DNA from: Paracamarosporium sp. OC-R06-R3
Taxonomy: Eukaryota > Ascomycota > Dothideomycetes > Pleosporales > Didymosphaeriaceae
DNA length: 64,000 nucleotides
NCBI GenBank assembly: GCA_019828545.1
Contig: JACVRA010000361.1
Location: 143,662-207,661, forward strand
Direction of reading: 5' to 3'
A program made the translations under genes and the position numbers. Under the pieces are notes generated by a model. That model saw nothing but the letters and a program-made list of their open reading frames with translations. It searched no databases and was not told the origin of the DNA. Within the stretch, counting starts at the first letter, position 1; every line of letters starts with the position of its first letter. This document shows, piece after piece, positions 23,724 to 35,249 of this stretch.

Positions 23724-25139
23724 TCACCCCCCTGCACCCTCAGCAACATGCTGTATCCATTTCCCCACCGCCTCCCGTTTCCCCTTCTCAGCACAAACCA
23801 TACACACCGCCGTAGCCACCACCAGCGCATACAACACCGTCCCCTTCAAATCCCTCACCCTTTTCTCCACCCCCTCATCCGGATACACCCTCCCCCTTTC
23901 CCTCACCCACCCCTCATACAACCTCAGCACCACCCCATCAAAAACCTCCAACCTCCCATTCTTCTTCCCCGAAACAGAAGAAACATACCTAGCAAGACAC
24001 ATCTCCGTCTCCGCCACGCCTCTTCCCCCCGGCACAACCGCCACAAGCTTCAAATGATTGAACCTCACAAACATCCCCCAGAACCCCACCTTCTCCCTAA
24101 CCCTCGTCCCCCTCCAGAAAAACTCAACACCACCCCACCTCCAACAGTACTCCCTCGTCCTCTTTGAGAACGGCTTCTCCCACGCCAAACACACCACGCC
24201 CTCCGCCCGCACCGGCCGCACAGGCTTCTCAGCCCAAGACTCAAGTACATCCGGATCTCCCGCATCATCCCCCCTAGCCCTACGCCTCGCATTCACCCCC
24301 CGCGCATACTCCCTCCCACACTCGCCCCACAGCCGCCAACTACGTACTTTGTACCCCCTCAGCGCGGTAGGCATGCGCTTGAGATCTGCCCTAGACCCGC
24401 CGTTGTGCGCCCAGGAGACTACGCCGCGGGGATCGAGGACGCCGGGTGCGGAGAGTGAGGGCCCGTATTGCAGGGTGTATTTTGTCCAGAAGGGGCTGGA
24501 TTTTATGAGGACGGAGGGTGTGCTGGGGGGATGGTTGTTTTTGCCTTGGTAGAGGACGCGTGGGGGGTGGGCGAAGGAGAGGTACGGGGTGTGGAGGTAG
24601 AAGGCGGAGGGTTCTGGTTCTTGGGGCTCTGGTTCTTGTATTTCGTTTTGGATGGTGTCTGAGGTTGAGTCTGGGTCGTTGGTAGGTAAGGGGTTTAGGG
24701 TGTGAGGTTCGTTTGTGTGAGGGTTTTGCTTCCCCTTCTCCTTATTTTTCTTTTCTTTTCCTTCCTCTTTCTCCTTCTCCTTGTTTTTCTGTTCTTTTTC
24801 TTTCTCCTTGCGAGCTTTCCTTTCCTTTCGTGCTTTTCGGCCTTCGCGGCTGAGAGGACTTTCTCGTCTAAGGTCCGCGGTGGTCGTGATGCGCTTGTGT
24901 GCTTTGTCTTTCACGGTGTAGATGTGGTATGTTGTTTGGAGCTTGTTTCCTTCGGCTTCTTCGGCTTCACCTTGCAGACGTGTGATGTGCACCTCTGCTT
25001 GTTTCGTTACACCGTCACTACCTGTCATCTACTGTACTTCAACAGAGTTTTCAATGTTCACTATGCAGATTTTACGTACCTTTCCTTGAGTGTTGTCTTT
25101 CACTACTGCTGATTCGGAGCTCGCATTGAGTCTCGACAT
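23724..25139 (-). CDS. Conserved fungal protein of unknown function
   Basis: Two exons on minus, 25139-25080 and 25028-23724, 454 aa. The 51-nt intron ends in a tandem acceptor CAG-TAG; only use of the second AG keeps the frame, since the first would leave a TAG stop at once. Seen: an N-terminal YHIYTVKDKAHKRI segment, a Lys/Glu-only stretch (about residues 80-125), then a folded-looking part with GVVSWAHNGG, LRGYKVRSWRLWGE, REYCWRWGGVEFFWRGT and FVRFNHLKLVAVVP, and near the C-terminus a hydrophobic segment TVLYALVVATAVCMVCAEKG that could be a membrane anchor or a buried helix. The pattern resembles an unnamed family I associate with Pezizomycotina; I do not assign a function. Confidence 0.75.
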
Positions 25140-26582
25140 GGCGTTTACATTGTCTGATTGGAGGAAGTCGTCGAGAATTGGTGAATAAATTGTATATGTA
25201 TCACTATGAGGGGTTTTTATAGCTGAAAGGTTTAACAATAAAGGGGATTGTTTTGCTCATGCACTCAGAAACCATAAGGGCAGCAAAGGGTGGCCCGTGC
25301 GAGGAGCTATCGGTGAATATATCTGTGAATTAAGGTTGCTGCTGCTTGGAAGAGGCATATGTATATGTAGGGTAGATGGACGGGTAGCCAAGCTTGTCCA
25401 AGCCTCCACCATTCTGTCGCATTGCTCGTGTTCATTAAATCAGCCTTGTGCAGAAGGCCAATCAGGTAGCGCGGAAGGTTCGTATGGGAGGATAAGGCTT
25501 CACCATAGGATGCAGGTAGAAGATTAAAGGATAGAGAAGGAGCGTCTTGAAGGACATCTTATATGGTGTGTTAACGATTTTTTTGAGTAGTAGTGTTACT
25601 GGAGAATTTGAGCGCTGATTGGTTAGCTTTTGTGTACATACTTCTACATTGTTATGTTTTGAGAGCGAACACAACCTTGGGACAGCTCAAATCATCATTT
25701 GTCCTGAAAAATTCATGAGCGCGAATGAGCTTCTCTTGGTGTGGGTCATATTCTGGACTAACTTGTGTTCAATGCGTTCACAAGCTGTTGCTCAGTGATG
25801 TACATACCACACAGGGGTTTATGCAGAGCACTGGATCAACGAAAAGACCTACGCATGGCAAACCCGATTAAGTTGCTGGCGTTAGTCTTCCTTCGTGGCC
25901 ATCTTTCACGTTACCTCCAAAAACAGGCTTGAGGAACTTCGGCCACCGGCAGCCTACTTCGGCACGGCACGTCGCCTCTTTTGTCTTTCGGCTCCTCCCG
26001 AGAGCTCATGCATCCCGAATCCTAGGACCCTTTATGCCGGGTCCAACAGGGTCTCAGCAAGGCGGCACAGTTACACAGCGATGCTGCACGCAATTGCAGG
26101 CTGAGATCGTGCTCTAAGGTCTCACTGATCGACCGCCACATCAGGCATGCAGCTGAAGTGACAGTAAAGCTTCAATTCTCGTCGCTTGAATTATCCCCCT
26201 TGGGAATAAGAATCCTAGCTTCGGAAAATATGAGACATGGATATAAAGCGGTGTACTGGGCTGGCTGGGAGGTCACACAATCCCACGGATGGCCTAGGAA
26301 ACTATGATAATGGAAACCGAGGAATCATGTGTTAGTACTGATGTGAATGAACCAGTGGCTGTCGATGTGACGATGGACAGACGTACACATGATGATGAAC
26401 AAGTTCACCATGGTTCCGGGAAGCTTCCGGGAAGCTTCCGAGAGATTTCCGCGCTTGGCATTCCACCCACCCCCGGTATCTCCGATACTTAGTGATGACG
26501 TTCATGAGATTCTTTTCCTCGTCCTGCTGCGAACCAGCCTAAGCTTTAACATCCCAACCCCGTGCTAATCATACGTACCTAG
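25140..26582. other. Divergent intergenic
   Basis: 5' flanks of two divergent genes. AT-richer near 25.2-25.8 kb. No believable gene on either strand; the frames are short. The HSE-like array at 26414-26440 is listed separately. Confidence 0.5.
26414..26440. promoter_or_regulatory. Heat-shock-element-like repeat upstream of the DnaJC28-domain gene
   Basis: An 11-bp unit TTCCGGGAAGC is repeated at 26414-26424 and 26425-26435 and followed by TTCCG. It contains two copies of GAAGCTTC (GAAnnTTC), the core of a heat-shock element, about 145-165 bp before the start codon at 26583. The TTC-to-GAA gap is 3 nt rather than 2, so it is not a perfect contiguous HSE. Confidence 0.35.
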
Positions 26583-28322
26583 ATGCCCTCGTCTGCTTCT
26601 TTGCCGCCTTATATCTGTGCTCGCTGCGTGCGGACAAAACGCTTGAGACTCACAGCTCCAACCTCGATCCCAATTCGCCGCATCGCTCCCGCTTCTGTAC
26701 GACGATATGCAGAGTCAGCTGCCCAACGAAAGGAAGACGGAGAGGTTGAGCAAGTGATCGAAAGCGGAAAGAATGACCAAGATGGAGGAGTTTCGGGCAC
26801 ACAAGAGGAGGATGAAGGCGCCATGACGCGAAGGCTACGGGACATGAGCAATGAAGCTCTAGAGAGCGGAGGCCGCAGCGCACAGAGAACAGTGTCCGAA
26901 GCTGGGTTCAGCGAAGACCTCAAGAGACAGCTTGAAGAGCGTATAGCTTCCGCAAACTTCCGCGCCGAACACTCCAACGCTTTCGCTGAAGCAGAGCTTC
27001 CATCTACCGCTAGCCGCCACACGCGCGACATCGCGACCGCAGATCCATGGTCCGGCACAGAGAGCCTACACGATGCGAGCCTACGTATGCTCAATGACGC
27101 CCATAAGCCGCTCAAAATCAAAGGCGCTAGAAAACCGGGGTCGGTAGTACAGCTACCGCGCACCGTTGACACGGGACGGAAGAGCAATGCTGGTCAAGGT
27201 GTGAGGCTAGCGAATGCGCGGGACAGGAGCGGTCTCTATTCGAGCTTGAAGGATTCGGATATCGACGAGCAAGAGCGGCAAAAGCGCTTCCAGGAGCTAA
27301 AAGACCGTTTCTCGCCACACGCTCGCGCTGTTGTACCAGGCACCGTCCAAGGCCTAACCGCTCTTGCAAACGAACGTATTGAAGATGCAATCGCGCGAGG
27401 TCAGTTCAAAAACCTGCCCAATCGCGGGAAGCAGGTCGAGCGCGATTATAATGCCTCTAGTCCGTTCATCGACACTACCGAGTACTTTCTGAACAAGATG
27501 ATTCAGAAGCAGGAAATCGTGCCGCCGTGGATCGAGAAACAGCAGGAGTTGGTTGCTACAGCGAACAAATTCCGCAGTAGATTACGCGCGGAATGGAGAA
27601 GGCATGCCGCTAGGATGATTGCGAGTAAGGGAGGCACATTGCAAGACCAGATAAAGAAAGCAGAAGCCTACGCGAAAGCAGAGCTAATCGCCAACCCGCA
27701 AAAGAAGAAGCAAGAGGTCATCAGCACCATCGATAACGACGGTCACGTCTCCCAGATCTCTCTATCAGGCGAGCTAAAAGCGCCTCCACTAGAGTCTCCG
27801 GACACAGCCATGTTCGAGGAGATCGTAGCAGAGAAAGTCACTCTCGATGAACAGTCCCAGCCTCCATCCACCACCTCAGAAGAGCTACGAAATGCCCAGA
27901 CCGTAGACGTGCCCATCCCTACTCCTCCGCCGTCTACCCCTCCCGCCACTCACCCTTTCCGTGATCCTACATGGGAGTCCATAGAACACTCCTATCATAG
28001 TCTCGCCATCGCCGATCTCAATTCCAAGACGCGCTCGTACAACCTGCAAGCACCGGACCTAGCAAAGAAACCGTATTTTAGCCTCCAACGCGAACTCAAC
28101 GCCTGCTATGCCGATGTCGCCCCTCAATTAGCTGCGGCGATCCGCGAGCGTGCTGTCAAACCTGTACGTAAGGCTGAAGGTTTTGGACAGAGTCTTGCTG
28201 GAAGCGGAGGTGTAATGAACAGATTGGTCGGGGAAAAAGTCCGCGTGAGGGACGAGAGGGTGGAGAGGAGGTACGGGTTTAGGCAATTCTGGAAAGACGT
28301 ATGGGGTGCGAAAGAGGCATAG
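26583..28322 (+). CDS. DnaJC28 conserved-domain (DUF1992) mitochondrial protein
   Basis: A single exon, 579 aa, ATG to TAG. The N-terminus (residues 1-45) is Arg-rich and lacks acidic residues, ending RRYAES, as expected of a mitochondrial targeting signal. The central segment GLTALANERIEDAIARGQF...LPNRGK...DTTEYFLNKMIQKQ...PPWIEKQQEL (about residues 255-345) matches the DnaJ homologue subfamily C member 28 conserved domain. No J domain (HPD motif) is present, so the label refers to this domain only. The surrounding region is low complexity and Pro/Ser/Thr-rich (about 430-460). The C-terminus is basic and ends RYGFRQFWKDVWGAKEA. A role in mitochondrial protein homeostasis is inferred from the family name; the biochemical role is not established from sequence. 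Confidence 0.85.
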   Translation: MPSSASLPPYICARCVRTKRLRLTAPTSIPIRRIAPASVRRYAESAAQRKEDGEVEQVIESGKNDQDGGVSGTQEEDEGAMTRRLRDMSNEALESGGRSAQRTVSEAGFSEDLKRQLEERIASANFRAEHSNAFAEAELPSTASRHTRDIATADPWSGTESLHDASLRMLNDAHKPLKIKGARKPGSVVQLPRTVDTGRKSNAGQGVRLANARDRSGLYSSLKDSDIDEQERQKRFQELKDRFSPHARAVVPGTVQGLTALANERIEDAIARGQFKNLPNRGKQVERDYNASSPFIDTTEYFLNKMIQKQEIVPPWIEKQQELVATANKFRSRLRAEWRRHAARMIASKGGTLQDQIKKAEAYAKAELIANPQKKKQEVISTIDNDGHVSQISLSGELKAPPLESPDTAMFEEIVAEKVTLDEQSQPPSTTSEELRNAQTVDVPIPTPPPSTPPATHPFRDPTWESIEHSYHSLAIADLNSKTRSYNLQAPDLAKKPYFSLQRELNACYADVAPQLAAAIRERAVKPVRKAEGFGQSLAGSGGVMNRLVGEKVRVRDERVERRYGFRQFWKDVWGAKEA

Positions 28323-29630
28323 AAGCATCTATGCGTGATGCTGTGTCGTACCATGGCATGCAATGAGTCAGTGCGCGAGAATGCGCCTGCATGTGCGTTG
28401 ACATGTGTCTCTGCATATGTTGTTCAAAGATGAGCAAGTCTCTGGTACCCTATCGGTTTCGACAGCAGCGTGGTGGCTGCGTCTCTACACCCTCCCAGGC
28501 ACCAGCATACGGGTCCGCGTGTTCGGGTGCAGACGCAGACGCATGTACATAGCCACCTACACCTACGCCCTAGGCCACAGTGTATGCCGCGTACGTCAAT
28601 CCAACAGCAGACACGGCACCTCCGTTCCTCCTTCCCTCGATACGAGGGCAATAGTGCGATGTCCGTGTCTCCATCCCTGTACATCTCCCCAGTACATGTG
28701 CATTGACACCTGCATCCTAGTGCACATATGCGTGAATGCCTAACTCAACCCCCGTACTGCAAGATTCTAACCAACGCCACGCCGCACACGTACATAGACG
28801 AGCAGGCCCACCTATTGCAGCACACGGAAGCAAATCCGGAGTCGATACACCGGTCCAATCGCTTCCCCATCTCATCTCTGCATCGACTTTGCTTTTTCGC
28901 CCAGCCTGCTGGCGACACGCGGCACGAACGCCTCAAGGCACATGCTAAGAAGAGTAAGGATGCTCATTAAGCTGAGGCTGCTGCCCTACCGGTGGCGCCG
29001 AGTCCGCGTGGCTCACCATGCAGAAGTAATATTCAGCATGCAGAAGTATGCCTCGGAGCATGGAGGATCCCGAGATGTGCATCTGCAGCAGCCCCTGTCG
29101 GTAGAGCGGTTATGAACATGCTTCTGCCGCCGACATCTGGCCAGACCTTTGTACGGAGAAATAGCCAGCCTCTTGCATATGCATGTAGGATGTGTTGTAC
29201 GATTATGACGTCTTATGCGGCCTCACCATGTCCCAGTTATTCCGTTCACACGCATGTACGAGCAGTACATGCCAGGATCGAGATCGGCTACTTTTGACCG
29301 ATATTTACTTTGCTTTAACATATGCATCTCGTATGAATGCAGCTGTAAAGATTATTCGTCAAGAGTATCCGTCTATCCAACGCACCTCCATTACGTCTAA
29401 TCCAATCAATTCCCCCTCTTGATCAAAGCTTTCGCACCACGATCATCCGAGTCCATGATACACTAAACCTCAGCTCAGCATCTCACCAGAAACGAGCGAT
29501 TCCACACTTGCTTTTTTCTGTGTGCCATCAAACCGAGAATTCAGCTCACCACGAACACTGTTGGTGATGGTTTCTCGCTCGACCTTCCATGGGGATCAGC
29601 ACACCCCACATTATGCCAGATCAGATCAGA
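28323..29630. other. Convergent intergenic
   Basis: 3' ends of the DnaJC28-domain gene (+) and the next gene (-) face each other. Many short frames on both strands, none with a recognisable fold, signal peptide or splice structure. No repeat of note. Confidence 0.5.
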
Positions 29631-32282
29631 TCAAGCCCCCACAGCCACAACGTCGACTACGCTGTCTCTCCTGACCCTGCCCTTGCCCTTGCCTCTGGCC
29701 CCAACCATGATCCTTGCAATAGGTGTCGATGTTTCGCAAGAGTTCGGTTCGCGTGCACATGCTTCATGCTGACATTCATCCTGCTGCATCGTAGTTGCAC
29801 CACATCTCAACTCACCGATCTGTTTGCCCACTCCATCGTAAGGTTGGCAGAAACAGACACGGAGGGCGTGTCCAGCCGCAGGCCCGATGATTTCTTGCTT
29901 CTTGACTGTTTGAGTGTGGTAAGGCAGACGTTGACGCTTCTTCAAAGTTCTGCCTTTCTTTCGAAACTTTTGTGCTGTTTTGTTACTCATTTTGGAGTAT
30001 AACGAAGACTTTGGTAGTGCCCAAGGAGAAGCACTAAACCACGGTTTATCCGCCTCACCCATGGCACGAAGACGGGACAGCAGGCCTCCGGTTCTAGAGC
30101 GTTTCTGTGGGGACTTCAAACCACCGCTATGCGGATTAAGACTGACCGGTCGAACCATGCCGCCACAACCGCGCACCTTCGATCCAGAGGTTACGACACC
30201 CTCAAAAGGAAAGGTGAGTTCTGAGTCGCACATTGATCTGATTTGCGACTTCTCAGATACGTGGAAGTTATGATGGTGGCGAAGGTGCTCTGGGAGTGGT
30301 GCAACTAAATGTGGACTTGTCAAGGGAACGGGGTTTGGGCGCGCCGGTGGGATGGTAGCAGCGACCGACAGTGCCAAGCGTGCAGAAGGCAGAGTAGAAT
30401 TTTCGAAGTACGACGTTGATTTTCCAGGTGTGCTTGATGGAGACAAGTCCGGATGTAAGTTTAAGGTTGACGCAAAGGATCCATCCTGTACCCGGATCAA
30501 ATTTCCAGAAGGTGAATAGAACGTCAATCGCGGCGTGGTATGGTTCTGTTGCACAATTCCTTCTGCCGCAGCAATCGGTAAGAGAGACGTTAATGCAGCA
30601 GATGTGATGGAACGATGGCGGAGCGACTTAGCTCCTTCAAGCTGCAACTCGCGTTTTGGTGGTTCCTGAGTTTTGGCCACACTATCGTTAGGGCTAAACC
30701 CCACGGGGCTGACGGAGCGCCGCATTGAATGCGGAAAATCATGCTGGAGGTCGAGATCGATTCCTAATACAGTGCCAGAATATGACGTAGACATAGTGCT
30801 ACAGAAGCTGGCGCTACGGCTCGAATTATGCGCATGATCACGAAGTGCACATTCTCCATCGCAATGTACGACAGTGCCGTCTGGTGTGTATCGAGCGGCG
30901 AGCTTGTCCCTGCTGCGACCGAGAACCGTTATGGCTGCATGGCGAACGTGGTTTAGAGCCGCGTCGCGTGGTTTCGTCGCTGGTATGAGACACTCCGGTG
31001 ACAATATTTCTTCGCCATCTCGAGGGTACGACAGGTCACATAAAGGAAGCTGAGATGCAGGCGGTGCCGTATTTGGCTCAAAAGACGAAGGTAAAAAAAG
31101 CAATGTAGACGCAGGAACATCAGTTGTAAGGCTGTTTTCCGCTTTAGGACGGGAATGGTCTGTGGCCTGAAACTCAGGAGTACCATAAGGTGAAGATGAG
31201 GTCGACCGCAAAAAGGTTGCAGATGCTGGACTAGGATCAAGTTGGATTTGTGGATCGTTTTTCTCGACCTTTCTGTTGCTGGTTCGTGCTAATACACCAC
31301 ACAAGAAATCTTTGAGACCCTTGGTCTGTATACCCAAGTTGACGTCAGGAAATTGAAGAAGTTGAGGAAGTTTAGCTCCCTGGCTATCTAGAAACATCGA
31401 ACTAGCCCCGGTGGCTCTTGCATGATGTGATTTTGATGTACTGCTTTGCCCTTCTTTGGGTTGCAAGTCAAAGTGCTCATCATCACACGACGTATTTCCA
31501 AGGTGCTCTTCTTCTTGGATCCTGTTGAGCGCACCATTGTCCGGACTTCGGGAAGGCCTATACGAGGTACGTCCCGGTGAAACATTCTCGACCGCTCGAA
31601 GCGAAGGGAAACGGCCAATGCTGAGAATTGAACCGTGGGAATCGAGTGTGGAGACCGAACCTTGCTCAACAATAGTGGCGAGCGGCGCTCCGTTGGAACA
31701 TTTTGCGAGTCGAACCGCTAGATTGTAAGGGACGGGCCGTGACCTATTCTGTTGCTGATCTCCATGTCTTTTGTTTGATTGGGCATCGGCTTGACATTGA
31801 GTCCAGGTGTCACAATCGTTGTGCTGGTCCAAAACATCGGAGCTTACTGTCGAGGGCGATTCCGTATTGAGGAAAGCTTTGTAGTAAGTGTAAGGATCCT
31901 GGGACATCACACCGCCACGGCGAGAGTGGCTGACTGTCTGATCTGCCGAAGTGGGGTCTGCAATATCAACTGGGCACTGCGCCTGACCAAAGACATGGGC
32001 ATGCCGTTGGCCATTGGTGCGTTCGGGAGATTGTGAACACTGTGGAGGCGACATTTGTTGCCAATGCCAATGCTGCAGGTGAGCCAGCATCAACATGAGA
32101 ATGGTGGGTGGATCATGGTGTGGTGAAGAAGTGGGTAGGCTTTGTCGAACTGCGGATCGCCACATGATGTTAAGCTTGGTGGAGAAGGAGCCCAACGACA
32201 CTGCTTCCACTTCCGCAATTGGTACTCGAAGAAGCAGCGCTTTGATGCAAACGATAGACAGGCAGGAGCCATTGAAACCCAT
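29631..32282 (-). CDS. Serine-rich basic hypothetical protein
   Basis: A single long frame on minus, 883 aa from the ATG at 32282; later in-frame ATGs (for example before SPPQCSQSP) are possible starts, so the N-terminus is uncertain. The protein is mostly disordered, rich in Ser/Pro/Thr. Patches that look conserved are YTPDGTVVHCDGECALRDH, YSGTVLGIDLDLQHD, and the C-terminal part ASPWALPKSSLYSKMSNKTA followed by KFRKKGRTLKKRQRLP, a strong basic cluster fitting a nuclear localisation signal, then GPAAGHALRVCFCQPYDG. No domain is recognised. I regard it as a filamentous-ascomycete protein of unknown function, possibly nuclear. Confidence 0.7.
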   Translation of the reverse strand: MGFNGSCLSIVCIKALLLRVPIAEVEAVSLGSFSTKLNIMWRSAVRQSLPTSSPHHDPPTILMLMLAHLQHWHWQQMSPPQCSQSPERTNGQRHAHVFGQAQCPVDIADPTSADQTVSHSRRGGVMSQDPYTYYKAFLNTESPSTVSSDVLDQHNDCDTWTQCQADAQSNKRHGDQQQNRSRPVPYNLAVRLAKCSNGAPLATIVEQGSVSTLDSHGSILSIGRFPSLRAVENVSPGRTSYRPSRSPDNGALNRIQEEEHLGNTSCDDEHFDLQPKEGQSSTSKSHHARATGASSMFLDSQGAKLPQLLQFPDVNLGIQTKGLKDFLCGVLARTSNRKVEKNDPQIQLDPSPASATFLRSTSSSPYGTPEFQATDHSRPKAENSLTTDVPASTLLFLPSSFEPNTAPPASQLPLCDLSYPRDGEEILSPECLIPATKPRDAALNHVRHAAITVLGRSRDKLAARYTPDGTVVHCDGECALRDHAHNSSRSASFCSTMSTSYSGTVLGIDLDLQHDFPHSMRRSVSPVGFSPNDSVAKTQEPPKRELQLEGAKSLRHRSITSAALTSLLPIAAAEGIVQQNHTTPRLTFYSPSGNLIRVQDGSFASTLNLHPDLSPSSTPGKSTSYFENSTLPSARLALSVAATIPPARPNPVPLTSPHLVAPLPEHLRHHHNFHVSEKSQIRSMCDSELTFPFEGVVTSGSKVRGCGGMVRPVSLNPHSGGLKSPQKRSRTGGLLSRLRAMGEADKPWFSASPWALPKSSLYSKMSNKTAQKFRKKGRTLKKRQRLPYHTQTVKKQEIIGPAAGHALRVCFCQPYDGVGKQIGELRCGATTMQQDECQHEACAREPNSCETSTPIARIMVGARGKGKGRVRRDSVVDVVAVGA

Positions 32283-34665
32283 TCTCACCGCCAATCGATA
32301 GTCGCACAATATCAGCCTCTCCCGCGTTCGAACATCCAAGCACCAAAGCTGCCAATATGAAGAAATGGTTACGAGGATGAGGTGGAGCTCACCACCGCTT
32401 CCAAGCGAATGCCGATCGGAAGGGAGTGCCGGAGAAGACCCGTTAGTGGGGATGAAGCCTTCCAGATGGCCTGGGAAAAAAGGAACAAGTGATCGTGCAT
32501 GAACTTTTTGTCATTCGTCCCAGCTTGGTTACTCCTGCAGGCTGTCAGCTCACGACGCCAAGGCGCAGATCAATACAAGGCAACGGCTGGTGCCCAGATT
32601 GCCGGTAGACGGATCGATGAAAAGCTGGGATGCATGTGTGATACGAGTTCGTCGGGAAAGGATATGCGCGACAGTGGTTCGCGACGAAGATAATTTATCC
32701 ATCGCCAGCACGCACACCGCCAACTGTGGCTAGGGACGCTGTGCAATCTATGTCATCGCAGATTTTCGAAACTATGATCCTTCGGACACCAAAGACTAGG
32801 TGATCATGGTCCGTGACGAAGCTCGACAACGTCTGTTTGAAATCAATGACAGTCTCATCGATTAGAGAGCCATAACTCGCGCAGTACTACTTGCTTCTTC
32901 CTTCGATCGCTGTGGCGCCGCCTAGGCCAAGCCCATGCGGAGTAGCCTCGTGCTGCTAGCGATGCAATTCAATCCCGTTGTGGTGCTAAAGTCGTGCTAA
33001 CTCTGTATCGCACCGTGCAATATGCAAGACGTGCAGACCATGTACAATGTAGTATTTCGCTTAAGCACAGACAATAAGTAGGTTCCGTGATGGCCGAGAA
33101 TAGCGCAGGAACCGGAATAGCCGTCCAAGGAACTATCTGGTAGGAGTAAGGGCGATCCGTAGAGTAGTACTACGCAAGGGGCGGCAATTCACCTTGGAGG
33201 TCGCCCAAATCTCTCGGGATTTCCGTAGTTGGACGGATAGACCGGGGAGGTTAATAATACTTGCGGAAAATCTACTTCGCACCTCGACGTATTGTAAGCA
33301 TAGACAGATCATAGCCTTTGAGCCTAGCAACTTCTGGATGTTTACTGTATTGACTGTAGGAACATTCCAGAGGCCATATGTGAGTGCCAAATGCTAGCCG
33401 ATGCACGTTCGAATGTGTCGAATTACCAATCAATGGCTCGTGTTGGAAAAGATCATCTTTCCCAGAATGACTGTGTTGCGAATGTAGTGTTGTAGCTGCC
33501 ACGATCTCAAAGCGCCTACACTAGCCCTAGCATTTCCAAGTCGAGATCACTTTCAATATATGTGTCGCCAAAACGTCCAATAATTGTTGATTCAAGTGGC
33601 TTTCCCTGAAGTAAGAATTTTCACGAAGGCCTGCCATACGTTGTGTCGCAGTCAATCCGATCCTGGAATACGGATGTGGTCGCAAGCCTCGTGCTGCCGT
33701 ATCGGTACACACTGACCTTCGGTTGTCAATAATGGACTGATTCTCAGACGACGCAATAAGCGGCATGATAACCCAAAAGTCAGGTGGGTGTTTTCATCCT
33801 TCAGCGATACAACCCGTGTCTGGACAGGATCCAGATGGATGAGGGCTACGCCTCATGACCAAACATAGTGCCATTTCGCTCAAGGGCAAATGAGAAACCA
33901 GGAGCCATGGCTGCATTTTGTTGATCTTTCCATCTAGTTGGGCTCTATGGGTCCCGCACTAGCATTGCCGTAGTTTGCTGTGGTTACTGGTACTTCCTGA
34001 GGACATGGTAGCGCCGCCCATGTCCGTCACACAGTCTGCGGGACCATGTACAAGCTGCATATGCTTTGGAATAAATGAGATGAGACTCGGCTTGACTATT
34101 GGTGGTCGACAAGAAGGCGTGGGGTCAAGTGACCCGGAAAGCGGTAGCTTCCAGCCGCTGGAAATCGGTAGGCGCTGCTTGAACGAACGGAAGCACCATA
34201 TACTGCCCGCCGTAACCGCAAACACCGAATGCGAGGGCAAGCATGGCGTACCCTAACACAGCATAGGCGATCGGCAGTGACCGAGGGATCCTAACCATGC
34301 CGGAGGTTTCCTGCTAGCCCAATGCTTGCCTCCTGACGGGCGCCTCAACGTGAGATAACTGTGGCGGGCCGGCGCAGGTGGAATAATGCCCTGCGGATCA
34401 ACAATGTCTCATCTTGTCCGTCCCGACCGTGGCCTCCCGAAGAGATCTTACGCCGAAGAGCCGTCCAATGTAAGAAGGACATCTGCGTGGGATGCAGGTA
34501 GCACTCGACACAAAACTGTCCACGGATGGATGGTTCAGCTCTGGGCAGTGGTAAGAGGGCTGCTATAAAAGAGGCGACGGGTAGGGGATAACTCAGACAT
34601 CGAAGTATTTTGCATTCTCGTCTCCACCACCGACTTCTGACCCTGCAGAACTTCGCGTAGCGAAG
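32283..34665. other. Intergenic without confident gene
   Basis: About 2.4 kb with short frames on both strands. Minus-strand frames at 33133-33766 and a plus-strand frame ending at 34256 were considered but show no family match and no consistent splice structure. Could hold decayed sequence. Confidence 0.4.
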
Positions 34666-35249
34666 ATGACTAAGACTCCGTTCGCAAAGAGCAATTCCAA
34701 AACAGCATTGATGGAGCGACTCGGTTTGTATGGTGCCCACGGCGACCAAGTTTATGCGCTATTGTATGTAAGTATATTCCCATAGTATAAATTGTGTGGT
34801 ACTCATGGCTTCGTATAGCACGAAGCATCCCTTGGTAGGGACAGGTTGAGCCGTGACTACAACAGCTTGACCAGATTGTCTCAGCAAAGAGGGGTCCAGG
34901 CACCGTACAAATGGGACGATCTCCAAGAGACTGCTACACACAGGGAAACAATGAACATTGTTCGGGCGGCCAGCGAATATACCAGGCCATACTATCAAAT
35001 GGGTCGATGGAGAGCCGCCGAAGAGGAAAATTGGGTAGCTGAGTGGTTTCTGTGGCATAGTTTTCGCTTCCGAGACAATCGGAACAACCAGACGGCCGCA
35101 CAGCAGCCAGCTGGCGGCCATGGTTCCATGGGAGGTGGTACCGGAAATGGAGGTAGGTTGTTTCTTGAGGACATTGTGAAAAATATAGGATAGCTAACGC
35201 CTGCCCAGGCACACCAAATGGTCAGTACTGGGGCACAGTGCTTCATTAA
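34666..35249 (+). CDS. Small three-exon orphan gene
   Basis: Exons 34666-34767, 34819-35152, 35209-35249; 158 aa. Both introns are well formed: 51 nt (GTAAGT..TATAG) and 56 nt (GTAGGT, GCTAAC branch, CTGCCCAG), and both joins keep frame (YALLY to HEASLG; GTGNGG to TPNGQYW), ending GTVLH-stop. Seen: no signal peptide; a basic N-terminus (MTKTPFAKSNSKTALMERLG); a middle rich in charged and aromatic residues (RPYYQMGRWRAAEEENWVAE, FLWHSFRFRDN) likely helical; then a Gly/Gln-rich low-complexity stretch near the end (QQPAGGHGSMGGGTGNGG). Function unknown; I recognise no family. It lies alone in a gene-poor stretch. Confidence 0.6.

Noticed and set aside
33133..33766. Minus-strand frames considered as a decayed HET-domain gene
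   Set aside because: Only a vague similarity (IGLTATQ-like words); no conserved HET blocks in order.
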